Assembly (NCBI GenBank): GCA_003599535.1
Contig: QZKQ01000018.1
Coordinates: forward strand, 1 to 38,580
Direction: 5' to 3'
DNA length: 38,580 bases
Source: Candidatus Zixiibacteriota bacterium
GTDB lineage: Bacteria; Electryoneota; B3-LCP
The notes under the pieces are model-generated. The model saw only the letters and a list, made by a program, of their open reading frames with translations, searched no databases and was not told the DNA's origin. Below are positions 19,078 to 29,220 of this stretch, piece after piece. How positions within the stretch are numbered: position 1 is the stretch's first letter; the number at the start of each line of letters is the position of its first letter. A program made the position numbers and the translations under genes.

Positions 19078-20310
19078 GTGAAGAGCGCCAATACCCGCCG
19101 GATCTTCCCGCGCCACGCCCGCGATCTGGCCGCCGAACTGGAGGCCGTGGGCTGCCATCCCCAAGCCATTCCCGGCCTTCTGCTGAAAGGGGAGATGGCC
19201 CTGTTCAAGCTGTCCGGGCTGAGCGCGGCCGAAGCGCATCTCCTCAAGCAGGCCGCCTTGAGCCTGGGGGGCGACGCGGCGGTCCACTACGGACTGATCA
19301 CCGGGGAGAGGGATCACAGCGACGCCCTCCTGATGCTGTCGCTGGACCGTTTGGAATCCCTGCGCCCCAAGCTTGAAGGGCTGCCCTTCCGGCTGCCGGA
19401 ACTGAGCCTGGAGATCGAACAGGCGTTGCGCGACGCCGCACCCGGGCGCCGCGCCTTCCGCGTGGGCGACCGCCTCTACCGGAGGGAAGGACGCCCCTAC
19501 ATCATGGGCATCCTGAACGTCACGCCCGATTCCTTCTCCGATGGAGGCAAATTCCAGGAGACCAGCGCCGCCCTAGACCAGGCCCGCCGCATGGTCGAAG
19601 AGGGGGCCGACTTCATTGACGTCGGCGGGGAGTCCACCCGGCCGGGGGCCGACCCCGTCAGCGCTGAGGAGGAATGGAACCGGGTCAAGGACGTGGTACG
19701 CCAGATCGCGGCGGAACTGCCGATCCCCCTGTCCATTGATACTACCAAGGCTTCCGTGGCCCGCCGGGCGCTGGACGCCGGGGCCCGCATCATCAATGAC
19801 ATTTCCGCCCTGCGCAGCGACCCGGAAATGCTGGAAGTGGCCTTGGACGGCGACGCCACCCTGGTGCTGATGCACATGCAGGGCGAGCCTCGCACCATGC
19901 AGGCCAACCCCGCCTACCGCGACCTGATGCTGGAGATTCACGCCTTCCTGGCCGAGCGGGTGGAGGCGGCCTATTCCGCCGGCGTGGTGCCCGACCGGCT
20001 GATCGTGGACCCCGGCATCGGCTTCGGCAAGCGGCCGGGGGATAACTTTGAGATTCTCGGCCGCCTGGGCGAACTGGCCGACCTGGGCCCGATCCTGGTG
20101 GGCCCCTCGCGCAAAAGCTTCGTCGGCCGGGCGTTGAATCTGCTCCCGGAAGAGAGGCTTCTGGGCACCGCCGCCGCCGCCGCCGTAGCGACCGTCCAGG
20201 GAGCCGACATCCTGCGGGTACACGACGTAAAATCCATATTTCAAGCAGCCGAAATTGCCCATCAATGCCTGACTCGAGCCGAACCCAGAGAGCCCGAAAG
20301 CCGGACGTGA
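19078..20310 (+). CDS. folP: Dihydropteroate synthase with N-terminal extension
   Basis: IMGILNVTPDSFSDGGKF, DVGGESTRPGA, DPGIGFGK; GTG start at 19078 with GGAGG upstream gives ~150 aa before the DHPS core. Confidence 0.95.
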   Translation: MKSANTRRIFPRHARDLAAELEAVGCHPQAIPGLLLKGEMALFKLSGLSAAEAHLLKQAALSLGGDAAVHYGLITGERDHSDALLMLSLDRLESLRPKLEGLPFRLPELSLEIEQALRDAAPGRRAFRVGDRLYRREGRPYIMGILNVTPDSFSDGGKFQETSAALDQARRMVEEGADFIDVGGESTRPGADPVSAEEEWNRVKDVVRQIAAELPIPLSIDTTKASVARRALDAGARIINDISALRSDPEMLEVALDGDATLVLMHMQGEPRTMQANPAYRDLMLEIHAFLAERVEAAYSAGVVPDRLIVDPGIGFGKRPGDNFEILGRLGELADLGPILVGPSRKSFVGRALNLLPEERLLGTAAAAAVATVQGADILRVHDVKSIFQAAEIAHQCLTRAEPREPESRT

Positions 20311-20756
20311 CCGCGGGTTCGGAGGTCCGTTTTCGGCGGTTGACCCCGAGGGACGCCGCCGAACTTTCGTACCTCGAACTGGATATTTTCAAGGCGCCCT
20401 GGAGCGAGCAGGGTCTGCGCGATTGCCTGGAACTGACCAGCGTGGAAGGCGAAGCCGCACTGGTGGAAGGCCATATCGCCGGTTACCTGATCGTTCAGAG
20501 CGTGGTGGATGAGGCCCACATCCTGAACCTGGCGGTGCACCAGCCGCACCGCGGCAAGGGCCTGTCCCGACGGCTCATGGAGCGCTTCTTTCAGCGGGCC
20601 ATCCCCCGCGGGATCACCAGTTTCTACCTGGAAGTGCGGGCCGGAAACCGCGTCGCCCAGAAGCTCTACTTCAGCCTGGGCTTCGCCCCGGTATACGTGC
20701 GCCGCAACTATTATCCCGACGGCGAAGACGCCCTGATACTGGTGAAAAAGCTGTGA
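20265..20756 (+). CDS. rimI: Ribosomal-protein-alanine N-acetyltransferase (GNAT)
   Basis: ILNLAVHQPHRGKGLSRRLME acetyl-CoA site, LEVRAGNRVAQKLYFSLGF. Alternative GTG at 20307 overlaps the folP stop as GTGA. Confidence 0.88.
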   Translation: MPDSSRTQRARKPDVTAGSEVRFRRLTPRDAAELSYLELDIFKAPWSEQGLRDCLELTSVEGEAALVEGHIAGYLIVQSVVDEAHILNLAVHQPHRGKGLSRRLMERFFQRAIPRGITSFYLEVRAGNRVAQKLYFSLGFAPVYVRRNYYPDGEDALILVKKL

Positions 20757-20811
20757 TCAGATCATCGAACTAATCATTCAGCCCGGTTGAAACGTAACAC
20801 TGTAGAAGCGA

Positions 20812-21651
20812 ATGGCCTGGTTTCAGAAGACCAAGAAGGGCCTGGCGCCCAAAGAAAAGGCGGAAGTCCCGGACGGACTCTGGCTTAAATGCGAAAACTG
20901 CAACGAAATCATCTTCCGCAAGGAATTGCAGAAGAACCGGTTCGTCTGCCAAAAGTGCCGCTTCCACTTCCGCATCGGGAGCCGCGATTACATCGAACTG
21001 CTGCTGGACGAGGGATCATTCCGCGAATTCAACGTTGACCTGATCTCCGTGGACCCGCTGAAGTTCAAGGACACCAAGCGGTACACCGACCGCCTGCAGG
21101 CGGCGGTGAAGAAAACCGGCATCAACGAAGCCATCCGCACCGGGATTGGCACGGTGGACGGCCGCAAGATCGTCTTCGGGGTGATGGACTTCGAATTCTT
21201 CGGCGGGAGCGTGGGATCGGTGGTGGGGGAAAAGATCGTGCGGGCCGTGGAACGGGCCCGGGAACAGAAATATCCCCTGGTGCTGGTCAGCGCCTCCGGC
21301 GGCATGCGCATGCAGGAAGGCATGTTCAGCCTGATGCAGATGGCCAAGACGGCCTGCGCCTTAAGCGAGTACGCCAAAGAGAAGCTGCCTTTCATCTCCA
21401 TCCTGACCCACCCCACCACGGGGGGGACCACGGCCAGCTTCTCCATGCTGGGGGACGTGATCATCGCCGAGCCGGGTGCGCTGATAGGTTTTGCCGGTCC
21501 GCGCGTCATCAAGCAGACCATCGGTCAGGACCTTCCCCCCGGCTTTCAGCGTTCCGAATTCCTGCTCCAGCACGGGTTCCTGGACATGATCGTCGATCGT
21601 TCCCGGCTGAAGGATACCGTAAGCTTGATGCTAAAACATTTGTGTGACTGA
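20812..21651 (+). CDS. accD: Acetyl-CoA carboxylase carboxyltransferase subunit beta
   Basis: Zinc finger CENCNEIIFRKELQKNRFVCQKC; SASGGMRMQEGMFSLMQMAKT; HPTTGGTTASFSMLGD. Confidence 0.97.
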   Translation: MAWFQKTKKGLAPKEKAEVPDGLWLKCENCNEIIFRKELQKNRFVCQKCRFHFRIGSRDYIELLLDEGSFREFNVDLISVDPLKFKDTKRYTDRLQAAVKKTGINEAIRTGIGTVDGRKIVFGVMDFEFFGGSVGSVVGEKIVRAVERAREQKYPLVLVSASGGMRMQEGMFSLMQMAKTACALSEYAKEKLPFISILTHPTTGGTTASFSMLGDVIIAEPGALIGFAGPRVIKQTIGQDLPPGFQRSEFLLQHGFLDMIVDRSRLKDTVSLMLKHLCD

Positions 21652-21691
21652 CATTCCTGGTGAACACTGGATTTGCGTCAGATGGGATAGT

Positions 21692-22453
21692 ATGAGGGTA
21701 TTGATTTGCAATGACGATGGTATTTACGCTCCGGGACTGGCTGCCCTGGTGGAGGAGGTGAAGAAGATCGCCGACGTCACCGTGGTAGCCCCGGAATTCG
21801 AACAATCCGCCAAGGGGCATGCCATCACCATCTCCGATCCCTTGCGGGCCAAGGAATACTTCAAGGATCTGGAATTCTTCGGCTGGGCCGTCAGCGGCAC
21901 ACCGGCCGATTGCGTCAAGATCGCCATCAGCGCCCTGATGGACCGCCGTCCCGACCTGGTTATTTCCGGGATCAACGAGGGGTCCAATACCGGCATCAAC
22001 ATCATCTACTCCGGCACGGTGTCGGCGGCCACCGAAGGGCGGATCAACGGGATCCCCTCCTTTGCTGTATCGCTGACCTCCTACACTTACAAGGACTTCG
22101 GCCCCTCGGCGCGGTTTGCCGCGCGCCTGGCGGAAAAGTACCTTTCGATTGATCTGCCGCCCGGGATCTTCTTCAACGTCAACGTGCCGGCGATGCCCGA
22201 AGAGCAGATCAAGGGAGTCAAGATGACCCGGCAGGGGCGGGCCATCTACGAAGAGATCTTCCATCGCCGCTTCGATCCCAAGGGGCGGGCGTACTTCTGG
22301 ATGGACGGCGAACGGGTGGCCGAGGAGGACGATCCCAATATTGACGAGCAGGCGATACGGGCCGGGTACATCTCCATCACCCCTATCCACTACGACCTGA
22401 CCCATTACCCGACCCTGGAACAGTTAGGGTTAAAAATCGGAAAATTACTGTAG
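21692..22453 (+). CDS. surE: 5'/3'-nucleotidase SurE
   Basis: MRVLICNDDGIYAPGLAAL; VSGTPADCVKIA; VISGINEGSNTGINIIYSGTV. Confidence 0.95.
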   Translation: MRVLICNDDGIYAPGLAALVEEVKKIADVTVVAPEFEQSAKGHAITISDPLRAKEYFKDLEFFGWAVSGTPADCVKIAISALMDRRPDLVISGINEGSNTGINIIYSGTVSAATEGRINGIPSFAVSLTSYTYKDFGPSARFAARLAEKYLSIDLPPGIFFNVNVPAMPEEQIKGVKMTRQGRAIYEEIFHRRFDPKGRAYFWMDGERVAEEDDPNIDEQAIRAGYISITPIHYDLTHYPTLEQLGLKIGKLL

Positions 22454-22458
22454 GCTCT

Positions 22459-24003
22459 ATGGAGACGGCGGAAAGCATCATCATCCTGGATTTTGGATCT
22501 CAGACCACGCAGTTGATCGCCCGGCGGGTGCGCGAACTGGGGGTGTTCAGCGAGATCTGGACGCCGGACAGCCCGGCGGACAAGATCCGGTGCCGCGCCC
22601 CCCAGGGGTTGATCCTTTCCGGCGGGCCGGCCTCGGTGTACAGCCCCGGCGCACCCCAACCCGACCCGGAAATTTTCCACTTGGGCCTCCCCATCCTGGG
22701 CATCTGCTACGGCCTGCAACTGCTGGCCCACCTGCAGCAGGGGCGGGTCAGCCCGGCGGAACGCCGCGAGTACGGCCGCGCGGAGATCACCCTGGTGCGG
22801 GACAGCGATCTCTTCGCCGGCCTGGAACCGGCCCAGGTGGTGTGGATGAGCCACGGCGACCGCCTGCTGGAGCTGCCTCCGGGGTTTGATACCGTGGCGG
22901 TCACGGATAACTCCCCCTACGCTGCGGTGGAAAACCGGGACACCCGCCAGTACGGCGTGCAGTTTCACCCGGAAGTGTCGCACACCGTCCACGGCCGGGA
23001 GATCCTGCACAACTTCCTGCGCCGCATCTGCGGCTGCCGGGAACAGTGGAACGCCCGCAGCTTCATCGAACGCAGCGTGCGGGACATCCGCGACCAGGTG
23101 GGGGACGGCCAGGTGATTTGCGCCCTGTCCGGCGGGGTGGATTCCTCCGTCACGGCGCTGCTGCTGCACCAGGCCATCGCCGAACACCTGCACTGCGTAC
23201 TGGTGGATAACGGCCTGCTGCGCCTGGGCGAACGGGAACAGGTGCAAGCCGTGTTTCAGGGGCAGTTCCACGTGGACCTGCGCGTGGCCCACGCCCGCGA
23301 CCGCTTCCTGCATGCCCTGGCTGGGGTGGAAGACCCGGAAGCCAAGCGCAAGATCATCGGGCGGGAGTTCATCGCCGTGTTCGAGGAGGAGGCGCGCAAG
23401 ATCGGCCGGGTGGACTTTCTGGCCCAGGGGACGCTCTACCCCGACCTGATCGAGAGCCGGTCGGCTTGGGGAGGGCCGTCGGCCACCATCAAGAGCCATC
23501 ACAATGTCGGCGGCCTGCCGGAGAAAATGCACCTGAAGCTCATCGAACCCTTGAAGGAGCTGTTCAAGGACGAGGTGCGGGCGGTGGGCCGTGAGCTGGG
23601 ACTGTCCCCCGAGCTGGTGACGCGCCACCCCTTCCCCGGACCGGGGCTGGCGGTGCGCATTCTGGGGGAAGTCACCGCCGAGCGGCTGGACCTGGTCCAG
23701 CGCGCCGATCACATATTCATCGAAGAGCTGCGTAAGGCCGGGTGGTACGACAAGACCTCCCAGGCCCTGGTGGTGCTTCTGCCGGTCAAGTCCGTGGGGG
23801 TCATGGGGGACGAGCGGACTTACGAGCAGGTGGCGGCCCTGCGCGCGGTGGATTCCTTCGACTGGATGACAGCCGACTTCACCCCATTCCCCTGGGAACT
23901 GCTGGGGAAGGTGGCCAACCGCATCATCAACGAAGTTCGGGGCATCAACCGGGTGGTGTACGACGTTTCGTCCAAGCCCCCGGCCACGGTGGAGTGGGAG
24001 TAA
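22459..24003 (+). CDS. guaA: GMP synthase (glutamine-hydrolysing)
   Basis: ILDFGSQTTQLIARRVRE; GICYGLQLLA; ALSGGVDSSVTALLLH; C-terminal VVYDVSSKPPATVEWE. Confidence 0.98.
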   Translation: METAESIIILDFGSQTTQLIARRVRELGVFSEIWTPDSPADKIRCRAPQGLILSGGPASVYSPGAPQPDPEIFHLGLPILGICYGLQLLAHLQQGRVSPAERREYGRAEITLVRDSDLFAGLEPAQVVWMSHGDRLLELPPGFDTVAVTDNSPYAAVENRDTRQYGVQFHPEVSHTVHGREILHNFLRRICGCREQWNARSFIERSVRDIRDQVGDGQVICALSGGVDSSVTALLLHQAIAEHLHCVLVDNGLLRLGEREQVQAVFQGQFHVDLRVAHARDRFLHALAGVEDPEAKRKIIGREFIAVFEEEARKIGRVDFLAQGTLYPDLIESRSAWGGPSATIKSHHNVGGLPEKMHLKLIEPLKELFKDEVRAVGRELGLSPELVTRHPFPGPGLAVRILGEVTAERLDLVQRADHIFIEELRKAGWYDKTSQALVVLLPVKSVGVMGDERTYEQVAALRAVDSFDWMTADFTPFPWELLGKVANRIINEVRGINRVVYDVSSKPPATVEWE

Positions 24004-24082
24004 CGGCGGATCCGGCCTGGCCGCCGTCGAACGGGAATTCCAGGCCCATTGATAGCTCACAAGCAGAAGGGGGAATACATCC

Positions 24083-25909
24083 ATGTGTGGAATCATCGGA
24101 TATATCGGCAAACGGGAAATCGTGCCCGTGTTGCTTTCGGGATTGAAGCGGATGGAATATCGCGGGTACGACTCCGCCGGATTGGCGGTGTTGAACGGCG
24201 AAGGCATCCAGATTGCCAAGGAAGTGGGAAAAATCGTCCAGCTCGAGAAGTCGCTGAACGGCAATTCGCTTAGCGGCATGGTCGGCATCGGCCATACCCG
24301 CTGGGCCACGCACGGGGTGCCAAACACGACCAACGCCCATCCGCATATTGATTCACATGGGCACATCGCGCTCATTCATAATGGCATTATTGAGAATTAC
24401 ATCGCTCTGCGCCATCGGCTGGAAGCCCGAGGGCACAAGTTCCGCACCGAGACGGACACCGAGACCCTGGCCCACCTGATCGAGGACGCCTACCAGGGGG
24501 ACATCCTGGAGGCGGTCCAGGTGGCCCTGGCCCAGGTCAAGGGAACGTACGGCCTGGCGGTCATCTGCGATAAGGAGCCCGACCGCATCGTGGCGGCGCG
24601 CATGGGCAGCCCGCTGATCATCGGGGTGGGGGACAACGAGAATTTCGTCGCCTCCGACCTGGCGGCCATCGTGCCCTACACCCGCAACGCCATTTATCTG
24701 GATGACGGGGAAGTGGCCCTGATCAGGCAACACGAGGTCCAGCACTTCACCCTGACCAACCGGGCGGTGATGAAGAAGATCGAGGCCGTGACCCTGGACC
24801 TGGAGGCCATCGAGAAGGGCGGCTACGATCACTTCATGCTGAAGGAGATCATGGAGCAGCCGCGCACCCTGGAAGATTCCATGCGCGGCCGTCTGCTGGA
24901 AGAGGAAGGCATCGCCAAGCTGGGCGGCATCAGCCAGTACATTGACCAGTTGGCCAACGCCCGGCGCATCATCATCGTGGCCTGCGGCACCTCCTGGCAT
25001 TCCGCCCTGATCGGCGAGTACATGATTGAGGAGTTCGCCCGCATTCCGGTGGAAGTGGAGTACGCATCCGAATTCCGCTACCGCGACCCCATCATCGAAG
25101 ACGGCACCTTCGTCATCGCCATCAGCCAGTCGGGGGAGACCGCCGACACCCTGGCCGCCTTGAAGGAAGCCAAACGCAAGGGGGCCGTAACCCTGGGCAT
25201 CTGTAACGTGGTGGGGTCGAGCATCGCCCGCGAAACCGACGCCGGCATCTACCTGCACGCCGGCCCGGAAATCGGCGTGGCTTCCACCAAGGCCTTCACC
25301 TCCCAGGTGACCGTCCTGGCCCTCCTCGCCATGCTGTTGGGGCGCAAGAAGAGCATCTCCTCGGCCCAGGGGCGCTGGATGGTGCGGGAAATGAAGAAGC
25401 TGCCCGGCCTGGTCAACGAGATCCTGCAGAACGTCGAACCCATCGCCCAACTGGCGGAGAAGTTCAAGGATCACCCCAACTTCCTCTACCTGGGACGGGG
25501 GTACAACTTCCCCATAGCCCTGGAAGGCGCGCTGAAGCTGAAGGAGATCAGCTACATCCACGCCGAAGGCTACCCCGCGGCGGAAATGAAGCACGGCCCC
25601 ATCGCCCTGATTGACAAGGATATGCCCGTGGTCTTCATTGCCACCCAGGACGGCACGTATGAGAAGGTGCTGTCCAATATCGAGGAGGTCAAGGCGCGGC
25701 AGGGCATCGTCATCGCCGTCTGCACCAAGGGCGACCGGGACATGGGCGATAAAGCCGATTACACTATCGAAATTCCCCGCACCATGAATTTCCTGATGCC
25801 CATATTGTCGGTGATTCCCCTGCAGTTACTGGCGTATTACATCGCCGTGCTGCGCGGGTGCAATGTGGACCAGCCGCGCAATCTGGCCAAAAGCGTAACC
25901 GTGGAGTGA
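24083..25909 (+). CDS. glmS: Glutamine-fructose-6-phosphate aminotransferase
   Basis: MCGIIGYIGKRE; two SIS domains; C-terminal DQPRNLAKSVTVE. Confidence 0.98.
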   Translation: MCGIIGYIGKREIVPVLLSGLKRMEYRGYDSAGLAVLNGEGIQIAKEVGKIVQLEKSLNGNSLSGMVGIGHTRWATHGVPNTTNAHPHIDSHGHIALIHNGIIENYIALRHRLEARGHKFRTETDTETLAHLIEDAYQGDILEAVQVALAQVKGTYGLAVICDKEPDRIVAARMGSPLIIGVGDNENFVASDLAAIVPYTRNAIYLDDGEVALIRQHEVQHFTLTNRAVMKKIEAVTLDLEAIEKGGYDHFMLKEIMEQPRTLEDSMRGRLLEEEGIAKLGGISQYIDQLANARRIIIVACGTSWHSALIGEYMIEEFARIPVEVEYASEFRYRDPIIEDGTFVIAISQSGETADTLAALKEAKRKGAVTLGICNVVGSSIARETDAGIYLHAGPEIGVASTKAFTSQVTVLALLAMLLGRKKSISSAQGRWMVREMKKLPGLVNEILQNVEPIAQLAEKFKDHPNFLYLGRGYNFPIALEGALKLKEISYIHAEGYPAAEMKHGPIALIDKDMPVVFIATQDGTYEKVLSNIEEVKARQGIVIAVCTKGDRDMGDKADYTIEIPRTMNFLMPILSVIPLQLLAYYIAVLRGCNVDQPRNLAKSVTVE

Positions 25910-25911
25910 CC

Positions 25912-27666
25912 GTGGTGGGGAAAGTGCCGCTCATCTTCCTGTTCCTTCTGCTGGCCGCGGCGATCCCCCCGGTCCACGGGCAGAGCCCGGAACTGACTGA
26001 CGCCGAGCACTGGCAATCGGCAGTGGAAGGCTACGCCCAGAGGGACTACGGCGCTGCCGGGCAGCACGCCCAGCGGGTCATCCGCCGAGGGAATTCGACC
26101 TACGAAAGCGCCGCCTGGCTGCTGCTGGCCCGCAGCGAACTGCGCATGGATCGCCTCCCCTCAGCGCAGGAGGCGGCCGAGCGACTCATCTCTCTTTACC
26201 CGCACGGCCGCTACGCTTCCCACGCACATTATGTGCTGGCCGAAGTTGCCTTCCGGCAGGAACGCTTCTTCGATTGCGCCCTGCAACTCCTGGACGCCGC
26301 CCAGACCACCGATGATGAACCGCTGCACCTCCTGGCCCGGGAAAAGCTCGAGCGCCTGTATGAGCTGTACCTGAGCGACGAACAGCAGGGGCGGTTCCTG
26401 GCGTGGGTGGATCATCCGGAGATCATGGCCGAGCTGACCGCGGTGCGCCAGGGCTACCGGCTCCCGCTGAAAGTCGGCGTGGTGGTGCAGCTTTCCGGCC
26501 CGTATGGGGAGGAAGGCCAGGGGCTCCTGGCGGGCATCGAGCACGCTGTGGCCGAGGCGATGCGCCGTTCGCGGCTGGCCGTGGAGCTGATTTCCCGCGA
26601 CAGCGAGGGCAACGTGGTCGAAGCGGTCCGGGCGGCCCATTCGCTGATTACCGAAGAAGGGGTCATCGCCTTGATCGGCGATCTGGCCGGACAGACCAGC
26701 GCCGCGGTGGCGGCGGTGGCCGCCGAGCGCGGTGTGCCGCTGATCATTCCCGCCAGCGCCGATGTAGGCCTGAGTGAAATTGGAGACAACGTCTTCCAGT
26801 TGATGGCCGATTACCGCCGTGAAGGGGAAATCGCCGCCGCCTACGCCTGGGAGACCATGGGCGCTCGGCGCGTGGCCATCCTGGCCCCCGACAGCGAGGA
26901 AGGTGTCCAGCGGGTGGAGGGCTTCCGCTCCGAATTCGAAGCTCGCGGCGGCCGCGTAACCCAGGCGCAGTGGTACTACCCGGAAACCATGGATTTCCGC
27001 CCCCAGTTGGAAGCCATTGACCGGGAAGCCCTGGCTCTGCGGGAACCGGAGCCTGATACGCTGCAGGTGGCGGCAGAACCTCAAATGGAATCCGTAGCGG
27101 AGGTGGACAGCCTGATGCTGGAGGGTGATTCCACCGCGGTGGTCTACCGGTACGGCCCCGGGCTGGAGTACCTGGACGCGCTGTATGTCCCCGTGCAGGG
27201 CGAGGAAATGGCTCTCCTGGCGCCGCAGATCGCCGCCGTCAGCCCCTATGCCCGGCTGATCGGCAGCGCCACCTGCCTCGACCTGGTGCGGCGGGAATCC
27301 AACCGGCGCTACACCGAAGGCATGGTGTTCCCCGCGCACTTCGCTTCCGCCACGCAACCCGCGGTGGAAGGCGACTTTGAAGACCTGTACCGGGAGCGGA
27401 CCGGATTCCCACCCGACCGCTGGAACGTGCTGGGCTGGGACGCCTTCAATTTCCTGGCCCCGGCCCTGAAGCGCGACGGAAAGTTGAGCCCCGCCCTCGT
27501 GGCGCGGCGCCTGGCCGGGACCGGGGTCTACCGGGGAGCCCGCATGGAAATGCATTTCCCCGCCGGATCCCGGGTCAACCATGCCCTGTACATCCTGCGC
27601 TACGCCGGTGACAGCCTGGAGATGCTCTGGCACCCCCGGCAGGTAATCGAGAATGACGCGCCATGA
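25912..27666 (+). CDS. Exported TPR/periplasmic type-1 binding-protein-fold protein (LivK/LpoA-like)
   Basis: Signal peptide VPLIFLFLLLAAAIPPVHGQ, repeat-like helical N-terminal part, then VVVQLSGPYGEEGQGLLAGIEHAVAEA..LIGDLAGQTSAAVAAVAAERGVPLIIPAS. Confidence 0.78.
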   Translation: MVGKVPLIFLFLLLAAAIPPVHGQSPELTDAEHWQSAVEGYAQRDYGAAGQHAQRVIRRGNSTYESAAWLLLARSELRMDRLPSAQEAAERLISLYPHGRYASHAHYVLAEVAFRQERFFDCALQLLDAAQTTDDEPLHLLAREKLERLYELYLSDEQQGRFLAWVDHPEIMAELTAVRQGYRLPLKVGVVVQLSGPYGEEGQGLLAGIEHAVAEAMRRSRLAVELISRDSEGNVVEAVRAAHSLITEEGVIALIGDLAGQTSAAVAAVAAERGVPLIIPASADVGLSEIGDNVFQLMADYRREGEIAAAYAWETMGARRVAILAPDSEEGVQRVEGFRSEFEARGGRVTQAQWYYPETMDFRPQLEAIDREALALREPEPDTLQVAAEPQMESVAEVDSLMLEGDSTAVVYRYGPGLEYLDALYVPVQGEEMALLAPQIAAVSPYARLIGSATCLDLVRRESNRRYTEGMVFPAHFASATQPAVEGDFEDLYRERTGFPPDRWNVLGWDAFNFLAPALKRDGKLSPALVARRLAGTGVYRGARMEMHFPAGSRVNHALYILRYAGDSLEMLWHPRQVIENDAP

Positions 27667-28496
27667 CGGCGGAAGATAAAGAGAAGACACTGCGCGCCTA
27701 CCTGCGGGAGTTGGGATCCCTGGCGGTGGCCTATTCCGGCGGGGTGGATTCAACCTACCTCCTGGCTCTCGCCGCCCAGGAACTGGGCGACGCGGCCCTG
27801 GCGGTCACGGCTACCTCCAGCACCTATCCCGAGCGCGAGCGCCGCAGGTCCGAAGAGGTCGCGGCAATGATCGGCGCCCGGCAGGCGTTCATCGTGTCGG
27901 AAGAGACGGACATCCCGGAATTCCGCACCAATCCGCCGGACCGCTGCTATTACTGCAAGCGGGAGCTGTTCCGGAAAGTGGCCCGGCTGGCGGCGGAACA
28001 GGGCCTGCGCCACTGCGCGGATGGTTCCAACGTGGACGACCTGAAGGATCACCGCCCCGGGCAGCGAGCCTTGAGGGAACTGGCGGTGCTGAGCCCGCTG
28101 CGGGAATGCGGCTTCACCAAGGCGGACATCCGCGAAAGGTCCCGCGCCCTGGGTCTGCCCACCTGGAATCAACCCGCTTTCGCCTGCCTGTCGTCGCGCT
28201 TCCCCTACGGCACGGCCATCACTCTGGAAGCGCTGGCGAAGCTGGACCGGGCCGAAAGCGCCTTGTATGATTTAGGTTTCCGGATCGTCCGGGTGCGGCA
28301 CCATGGCGACACGGCCCGCCTGGAGGTGGGGGAAGAGGAAATTTCCCGGCTGCTGGACGCCGATCTTCGCCGCCAGGTGGCGGAAGCCGTCCGGCAGGCC
28401 GGTTACGTTTACGTGGCTTTGGACCTGCAGGGCTACCGCACCGGCAGCATGAACGAGGTTCTGGGGGTGACGCAGCAGGGCGGCGATGAATCCTGA
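27663..28496 (+). CDS. larE: LarE-like ATP-dependent sacrificial sulfur transferase
   Basis: PP-loop VAYSGGVDSTYLL; PPDRCYYCKRELF; FACLSSRFPYG. Confidence 0.85.
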   Translation: MTAEDKEKTLRAYLRELGSLAVAYSGGVDSTYLLALAAQELGDAALAVTATSSTYPERERRRSEEVAAMIGARQAFIVSEETDIPEFRTNPPDRCYYCKRELFRKVARLAAEQGLRHCADGSNVDDLKDHRPGQRALRELAVLSPLRECGFTKADIRERSRALGLPTWNQPAFACLSSRFPYGTAITLEALAKLDRAESALYDLGFRIVRVRHHGDTARLEVGEEEISRLLDADLRRQVAEAVRQAGYVYVALDLQGYRTGSMNEVLGVTQQGGDES

Positions 28497-29217
28497 GCCC
28501 GGCGGCCCCGTCACGCACCTGCGCTATGACGGGGTGGCGCCTCCCAACCTGGTGGCGGCGGTCACTCTGAAGAGCTTCCACCAGCGCCACGGGGATTCCG
28601 GCCTGCGCCCGCACTTGGCGCAGATCCTGGATTTCCCCGCCGTGGCCTCCGTGCGGCAGGTGCATAGCGCGGACGTCGTGGTCGCCCGGTCGGCCGGACA
28701 ACAATCCGCCGCCGACGGCTTGGCCACGGATCAACCCGGGCTGCTGCTGACGGTGGTAACGGCCGACTGCCTGCCGTTGTTTCTTTGGAGCCTGGACGGC
28801 GCCTGCATCGCCCTGCTTCACGCCGGGTGGCGGGGTAGCGCGGCGGGCATCGCCCGCCGGGGTGTGGAATTGCTGGTGGCGCGGTTCGGGGCGGATCCCG
28901 GGCGGCTGGGGGCGCTGCTGGGGCCGTCCATCTGTCCGGCCTGTTATGAAGTCGGGCCTGAAGTCGCCGCGGCATTTCACCCGGAAGACAGCCGGCCGGG
29001 CCGGGGGGACCGCCGCCATCTCGATCTGCGGGCCGCCAACCGCAGGCGGTTGCTGGAAGCGGGAGTGCTGGAGAAGAACATCGTGGCGGATGACCTCTGC
29101 ACCCGGTGCCGCTCGGATCTGCTCTGCAGTTACCGCGCCGCAGGTCCCGATTGCGGGCGCCTGGTCGCCGCGCTGGGCCTTCGAAGGCCCTCGTTTTTTA
29201 TGGGATACACGGAATAA
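28486..29217 (+). CDS. pgeF: Peptidoglycan editing factor / multicopper polyphenol oxidase-like (YfiH, PgeF)
   Basis: VRQVHSADVVV, VVTADCLPLFL, ALLHAGWRGSAAGI, CTRC/CSYR C-terminal motif. Confidence 0.9.
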   Translation: MNPEPGGPVTHLRYDGVAPPNLVAAVTLKSFHQRHGDSGLRPHLAQILDFPAVASVRQVHSADVVVARSAGQQSAADGLATDQPGLLLTVVTADCLPLFLWSLDGACIALLHAGWRGSAAGIARRGVELLVARFGADPGRLGALLGPSICPACYEVGPEVAAAFHPEDSRPGRGDRRHLDLRAANRRRLLEAGVLEKNIVADDLCTRCRSDLLCSYRAAGPDCGRLVAALGLRRPSFFMGYTE

Positions 29218-29220
29218 TCC

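Noticed and set aside
22454-22458. Possible purine riboswitch upstream of guaA
   Set aside because: Only 5 nt separate surE and guaA, leaving no room.
24004-24082. Possible glmS ribozyme or riboswitch upstream of glmS
   Set aside because: Gap is only about 80 nt and no conserved glmS ribozyme core was recognised.
22405-24375. 656-aa minus-strand ORF antisense to guaA
   Set aside because: Shadow ORF opposite a clear GuaA; no domain motifs.
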